From Hyphomicrobiales bacterium (lineage in GTDB: Bacteria; Pseudomonadota; Alphaproteobacteria; Rhizobiales; JALURZ01): a DNA stretch of 22,433 nt. The notes under the pieces were generated by a model. That model made no database searches. It was given only the letters and a program-made list of their open reading frames with translations, and was not told where the DNA came from. The first letter of the stretch is position 1. The number at the start of each line of letters is the position of its first letter. The stretch spans positions 1 to 22,433 of the forward strand of contig JALURZ010000215.1 in the NCBI GenBank assembly GCA_027058735.1, written 5' to 3'. A program made the translations under genes and the position numbers. Below are positions 18,882 to 22,433 of this stretch, piece by piece.

Positions 18882-19636
18882 GGGATCGCCGTCAATCCGC
18901 GTTGCCGATCCGCTACCGCGCCTCACCCAATCATGGTCCCCGCAAGGGCGGGCGAAATCCCGATCTGCTGGTGCTGCACTATACCGCGACCGCGAGCGCG
19001 CAGGCCGCCGAGCGCTGGCTGTGTCATGAGGACGCCCAGGCATCCGCCCACTATCTGGTCGATCTCGGCGGCGCCATCGTCCAGATGGTCGGCGAAGACC
19101 GCCGCGCCTGGCATGCGGGCCAATCGCACTGGGCGGGCGAGACCGACATCAACAGCTGTTCCATCGGCATTGAAATCCACAATGTCGGCCACGAGACCGG
19201 CTATCCGGAATTTCCAGAACCCCAGATGGCAGCCGTCGAGGCACTGTGCCTCGACATTCTCTCGCGCCACGAAATTCCGCCGCGCCGGGTGCTGGCCCAC
19301 TCCGACATCGCGCCCATGCGCAAGGCCGATCCGGGCGAGAAATTCGACTGGTCCCGTCTTCACCGGGCCGGTATTGGGCACTGGGTCGCGCCCGCGCCGC
19401 TTCGCGATGGGGCGGTCCTGCAACTGGGCGATGAGGGCGACGAGGTCGCCGCATTACAGTCGCGGCTGCGGCACTACGGATACGGCATCGAGACGAGCGG
19501 TCTTTTCGATGCCCGGACGCGCCAGACGGTGGTGGCCTTCCAGCGCCATTTCAGGCCCGCGCGCGTCGATGGCCTCGCCGATGTGTCCACCCGCGACACC
19601 CTTGAGCGGCTGATCGAGGCATTGCCCGAAAACTAG
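18878..19636 (+). CDS. AmpD-type N-acetylmuramoyl-L-alanine amidase with peptidoglycan-binding domain
   Basis: This zinc amidase cleaves the N-acetylmuramic acid to L-alanine bond. The Amidase_2 domain (about residues 28-165) shows the AmpD ligands in order: H34 (LVLHYTAT), H141 (AHSDIAP) and D151 (DPGEKFDW), with E99 and K149 at the catalytic positions. A C-terminal PG_binding_1 domain follows (about 180-245, LGDEGDEVAALQSRLRHYGYG). The fusion resembles AmiD/AmpDh2 proteins, but there is no signal peptide, so a cytoplasmic role in recycling anhydro-muropeptides is likely. The start is TTG at 18878: AAGGAG lies eight bases upstream and the codon overlaps the previous stop (TTGA). No in-frame ATG exists before the catalytic region. 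Confidence 0.93.
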   Translation: MRDRRQSALPIRYRASPNHGPRKGGRNPDLLVLHYTATASAQAAERWLCHEDAQASAHYLVDLGGAIVQMVGEDRRAWHAGQSHWAGETDINSCSIGIEIHNVGHETGYPEFPEPQMAAVEALCLDILSRHEIPPRRVLAHSDIAPMRKADPGEKFDWSRLHRAGIGHWVAPAPLRDGAVLQLGDEGDEVAALQSRLRHYGYGIETSGLFDARTRQTVVAFQRHFRPARVDGLADVSTRDTLERLIEALPEN

Positions 19637-19677
19637 GCGCCTTATCCGGTCGCCGAAAACCAACAGGAGACGAACCC

Positions 19678-20463
19678 ATGGACAGTCTGTTCACCATCGA
19701 CAATCTGGCGACCCTTGCCATGTTGAGCGCGCTGCAGGCGGTGCTTGGCTTTGACAATCTGCTGTATATTTCGATCGAGTCTCAGCGCGTCGAGGCCTCG
19801 CGCCAAGCCTATGTGCGGCGCGTCGGCATCGCCCTGGCCATCATACTCAGGATTGTCCTGCTGTTCGCCCTGGTGAGCGCGATCCAGTATTTTCAGGAAC
19901 CGTTCCTGACCATCAGCATCCGTGGGATTTTCGAGGCGGTCTTCAATGTGCACGCACTGATTGTTCTGCTTGGCGGGATTTTCATCATCTACACGGCGAT
20001 GAAGGAAATCATGCACATGATGTCGTTCGACGACATCGGCTCCGGCGGGGGCGAGGCCAAGCGCTCGGTGGGAACGGCCCTGTTCTGGATCGTTTCCGTG
20101 AACATGGTTTTTTCGTTCGATTCGATCCTGTCCGCCATTGCACTGACCGATGTATTCATCGTCATGGCGGTCTCCATCGTCATTTCCGGCATCCTGATGA
20201 TCTGGCTTTCCGATCATGTGACGGTGTTTTTGCAGAAAAACCGCATGTATGAGGTGCTCGGCCTGTTCATCCTTCTTATCGTCGGCGTCCTGCTGTTGTC
20301 GGAAGGCGGTGATCTGGCGAAATTGCGCCTGTTCGGCTTTGCGGTCGAGCCGATGTCCAAGACGACGTTCTATTTCGCCATCTTTGTCATGGTCGTGGTC
20401 GATATCGTGCAGGGCCGATATCAGAAAAAGCTGCTGGCGCAGAAGGCGGCGCGGGGCGGGTGA
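19678..20463 (+). CDS. TerC-family integral membrane protein
   Basis: This 261-residue protein has about seven membrane segments in two related halves, the TerC/YkoY layout. The hallmark acidic pairs lie within membrane segments: GFDNLLYIS (D26, N27) in the first half and FSFDSILSAIALTD in the second. Family members (Alx, YkoY, MeeF) have been linked to manganese export and metal loading of secreted proteins; the original name comes from tellurite resistance. An AGGAG ribosome site lies eight bases before the ATG. It follows the amidase gene by 41 bases and is probably co-transcribed. No mn-type riboswitch is visible in that short gap. It ends two bases from the convergent PLP enzyme gene. 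Confidence 0.9.
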   Translation: MDSLFTIDNLATLAMLSALQAVLGFDNLLYISIESQRVEASRQAYVRRVGIALAIILRIVLLFALVSAIQYFQEPFLTISIRGIFEAVFNVHALIVLLGGIFIIYTAMKEIMHMMSFDDIGSGGGEAKRSVGTALFWIVSVNMVFSFDSILSAIALTDVFIVMAVSIVISGILMIWLSDHVTVFLQKNRMYEVLGLFILLIVGVLLLSEGGDLAKLRLFGFAVEPMSKTTFYFAIFVMVVVDIVQGRYQKKLLAQKAARGG

Positions 20464-20465
20464 AC

Positions 20466-21785
20466 TCAGCGGATATGGGCCAGTGTGGAGAATTGCCGGC
20501 GCATCGCGGTTGTTTCGGCGGCGAGCAGAGACGGGTCGTCCGCCTCCAGCGCGCGCATGATGAGATCGCCCAGCGCCGGCATGTCGCCCGGCGTCATGCC
20601 CCAGCGCACCAGTTCCGGCGTGCCCAGGCGCAGCCCGTTGACGTCGCCGGCGACCGGGTCAACGGGCAGGCCGATTCCGCAGGCCAGAATATTGGCCCGC
20701 CGCAGGGCCTTCGACGCCGTCTGCCCGCCGCCGTAGCGGGCCGCTTGGAGGGCGAACTGATGCGAGCTTGTGAACCCGTTCGCGGTCGTGAACACGGGTG
20801 CGCCCAGCCCGTCGAGCGCCGCCGCCAGGGCCATCGCCGTTTGCGCCATCGCCTCCGCATAGCCGCGCCCGTGATCGCGCCAGTCCAGCATGGCGATGGC
20901 CAGGGCGGCTGATTTGGCGGCGTCGAAATTCGCCGTGAGGCCGGGATAGGCGATGGCGTCGATGCGTTCGGCAAGCTCCGCCTCATTGGTCACGATCAGC
21001 CCGCCCGCCGGCCCGCCGAGGCTTTTATAGGTGCTCATGGTCATGAGATGGGCGCCTTCATCGAGCGGATTGGCCCAGGCGCCTCCGGCGATCATGCCGC
21101 AAAGATGGGCGGCGTCGAACAGCAGCCAGGCGCCGACGGCATCCGCGATCTTGCGGATTTCGCCGACCGGGTGGGCAAACAGGTTGAGGCTGCCGCCGAT
21201 GGTGATGAGCTTCGGCTTCACGCGTTCAGCCAGATCGGCCAAGGCCGCGGGATCGACAGTATAATTGTCGCGGTCGATGGGCGCCGGGTGAATATTGAGG
21301 CCATAAAGCCCGGCGGCGCCGGCCTCGTGATGGGTGATGTGCCCGGCGATCGATACGGGCGGCACGATGATATGGTCGCCGGGCCTGGCGGTGGCCATGA
21401 ACGCATAGAGATTGGCGAGCGCGCCCGACCCGACCCGGATTTCGGCATAGCGGGCATTGAATATTTCGGCGGCCAGTTCGGCGGCGAGAATCTCGATCTG
21501 TTCGATCGCCTCCAGGCCCATTTCATATTTGTCGCCGGGATAGCCGAGCGAGGGGCGCGAGCCAAGACCTCCGGCCAGCGCGGCTTCGGCCTTGGGGTTC
21601 ATGACATTGGTGGCCGGGTTGAGATTGAAGCAGTCGCGCTCGTGGATCTGCCGGTTTTCCGCGATCAGCGCGTTGATCCGGGTTTCCAGCGCGTCGCTGT
21701 CCGATCGGGCGGCCGGCGCGGCGATGGATTCAATCAGATCCTCGCACGCGGCGGGCACCCAGGGTCGTCTGGCGAGATGGGTCAT
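20466..21785 (-). CDS. Serine-hydroxymethyltransferase-like PLP enzyme, active site divergent
   Basis: The 439-residue protein is a fold-type I PLP enzyme closest to SHMT. Retained features are GSGALAN (119-125), the stacking His (H149 in AGHITH), D224 and H227 (FDAAHLCG), the Schiff-base lysine K254 (STYKSLGGPAGG) and the carboxylate Arg R394 (GTPELVRWG). However, the SHMT block SENF is replaced by NPATN (57-60 region), and before GYPG the catalytic Tyr and Glu of E. coli SHMT (Y55, E57) align with P78 and L80; Y65 aligns with E88. A normal SHMT reaction is therefore doubtful. Related chemistry such as an aldolase, transaldolase or alpha-methylserine transfer is possible. Start: ATG at 21785 with GGAG six bases upstream. 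The frame stays open through rnpB, which is chance. Confidence 0.82.
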   Translation of the reverse strand: MTHLARRPWVPAACEDLIESIAAPAARSDSDALETRINALIAENRQIHERDCFNLNPATNVMNPKAEAALAGGLGSRPSLGYPGDKYEMGLEAIEQIEILAAELAAEIFNARYAEIRVGSGALANLYAFMATARPGDHIIVPPVSIAGHITHHEAGAAGLYGLNIHPAPIDRDNYTVDPAALADLAERVKPKLITIGGSLNLFAHPVGEIRKIADAVGAWLLFDAAHLCGMIAGGAWANPLDEGAHLMTMSTYKSLGGPAGGLIVTNEAELAERIDAIAYPGLTANFDAAKSAALAIAMLDWRDHGRGYAEAMAQTAMALAAALDGLGAPVFTTANGFTSSHQFALQAARYGGGQTASKALRRANILACGIGLPVDPVAGDVNGLRLGTPELVRWGMTPGDMPALGDLIMRALEADDPSLLAAETTAMRRQFSTLAHIR

Positions 21786-21878
21786 GAGGGTCTCCGGCTG
21801 AGTGAATGTGTGCCCAGACTGACGCGAACCCGCCGCCAGATCAAATGCTCTTTGCACACCATTGCCCGGCGCTCCGCC

Positions 21879-21908
21879 TTGACTTCGCCCCGCGCGAGGG
21901 CCTATCTC
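21879..21908 (+). promoter_or_regulatory. Probable rnpB promoter
   Basis: TTGACT (21879-21884, five of six) is followed after 18 bases by TATCTC (21903-21908), a weak -10. The implied start near 21915 coincides with the first base of the RNase P P1 helix, which supports the assignment. Confidence 0.5.
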
Positions 21909-21915
21909 CCGGACA

Positions 21916-22326
<411 letters not shown>

Positions 22327-22352
22327 TTTTCCAACCTCCGGCGCACCGCATC

Positions 22353-22367
22353 CTAACGAATTGTTAA
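22353..22367. promoter_or_regulatory. CtrA-like site (CTAA-N7-TTAA)
   Basis: CTAA (22353-22356), seven bases, then TTAA (22364-22367) matches seven of eight fixed bases of the alphaproteobacterial CtrA consensus TTAA-N7-TTAA. It lies about 30 bases after rnpB and before a gene beyond the window edge. In many Alphaproteobacteria the next locus is the mraZ/mraW division cluster, but that gene is not visible here. Confidence 0.4.
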
Positions 22368-22433
22368 GGGCCGATCGTGTCAAATCCCAACCTTTCGCGA
22401 TCATCCGTGAGGCGCCGCGCGCGGTGGTGGAAC

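Noticed and set aside
17988..19043. Upstream extension of the EamA transporter frame
   Set aside because: It lies antisense to the J-domain and amidase genes and carries no transporter sequence; the first helix begins right after the ATG at 17987.

Overview
The window looks like chromosomal DNA of an alphaproteobacterium. It is GC-rich and has the fused ArsR-type regulator/methyltransferase in front of metF and metH, a class A RNase P RNA with a long P1 helix, and a CtrA-like half-site pair near the right edge. The exact order cannot be fixed from the sequence. I see no phage, insertion sequence, CRISPR array, tRNA or rRNA, so this is mostly core and near-core genome.

Layout, left to right. 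(1) 2-475: 3' end of the translation ABC-F ATPase ettA on the + strand, converging on a minus-strand pair mlaA then mlaC (2014 to 520) for outer-membrane phospholipid transport. (2) 2015-2674: the one long gene-free stretch, ending in a strong inverted repeat that is probably the SahR operator. (3) 2675-8315: a tightly coupled sahR-metF-metH operon with ATGA overlaps at both junctions, which regenerates methionine and is probably controlled by S-adenosylhomocysteine. (4) 8482-10460: a secreted sulfite-oxidase-fold protein without the molybdenum-ligating cysteine, overlapping an orphan membrane histidine kinase. (5) 10479-11902 (minus): an NAD(P)H-dependent FMN reductase and a pirin, each with a plausible promoter. 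(6) 12152-12745: a short membrane-anchored Ala/Glu/Lys coiled-coil protein containing a 15-bp tandem repeat and ending at a clear terminator, then a small unknown minus-strand protein. (7) 12840-17987: a fused hydantoinase/5-oxoprolinase (minus), a divergent MarR-like regulator, and an EamA transporter whose stop codon overlaps that of the regulator. (8) 18162-20463: TerB/J-domain protein, AmpD-type amidase (TTG start) and TerC-type membrane protein in one direction. (9) 20466-21785 (minus): a divergent serine-hydroxymethyltransferase-like PLP enzyme, then rnpB (+) to about 22326. The last 100 bases are probably the upstream region of the next gene.

The two most promising leads for undescribed biology are the secreted cofactor-less sulfite-oxidase-fold protein coupled to a histidine kinase (a possible two-part sensor), and the SHMT-like enzyme that keeps its PLP-binding residues but has replaced the catalytic Glu/Tyr residues of true SHMT. 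Nothing here looks like a defence or mobile system.
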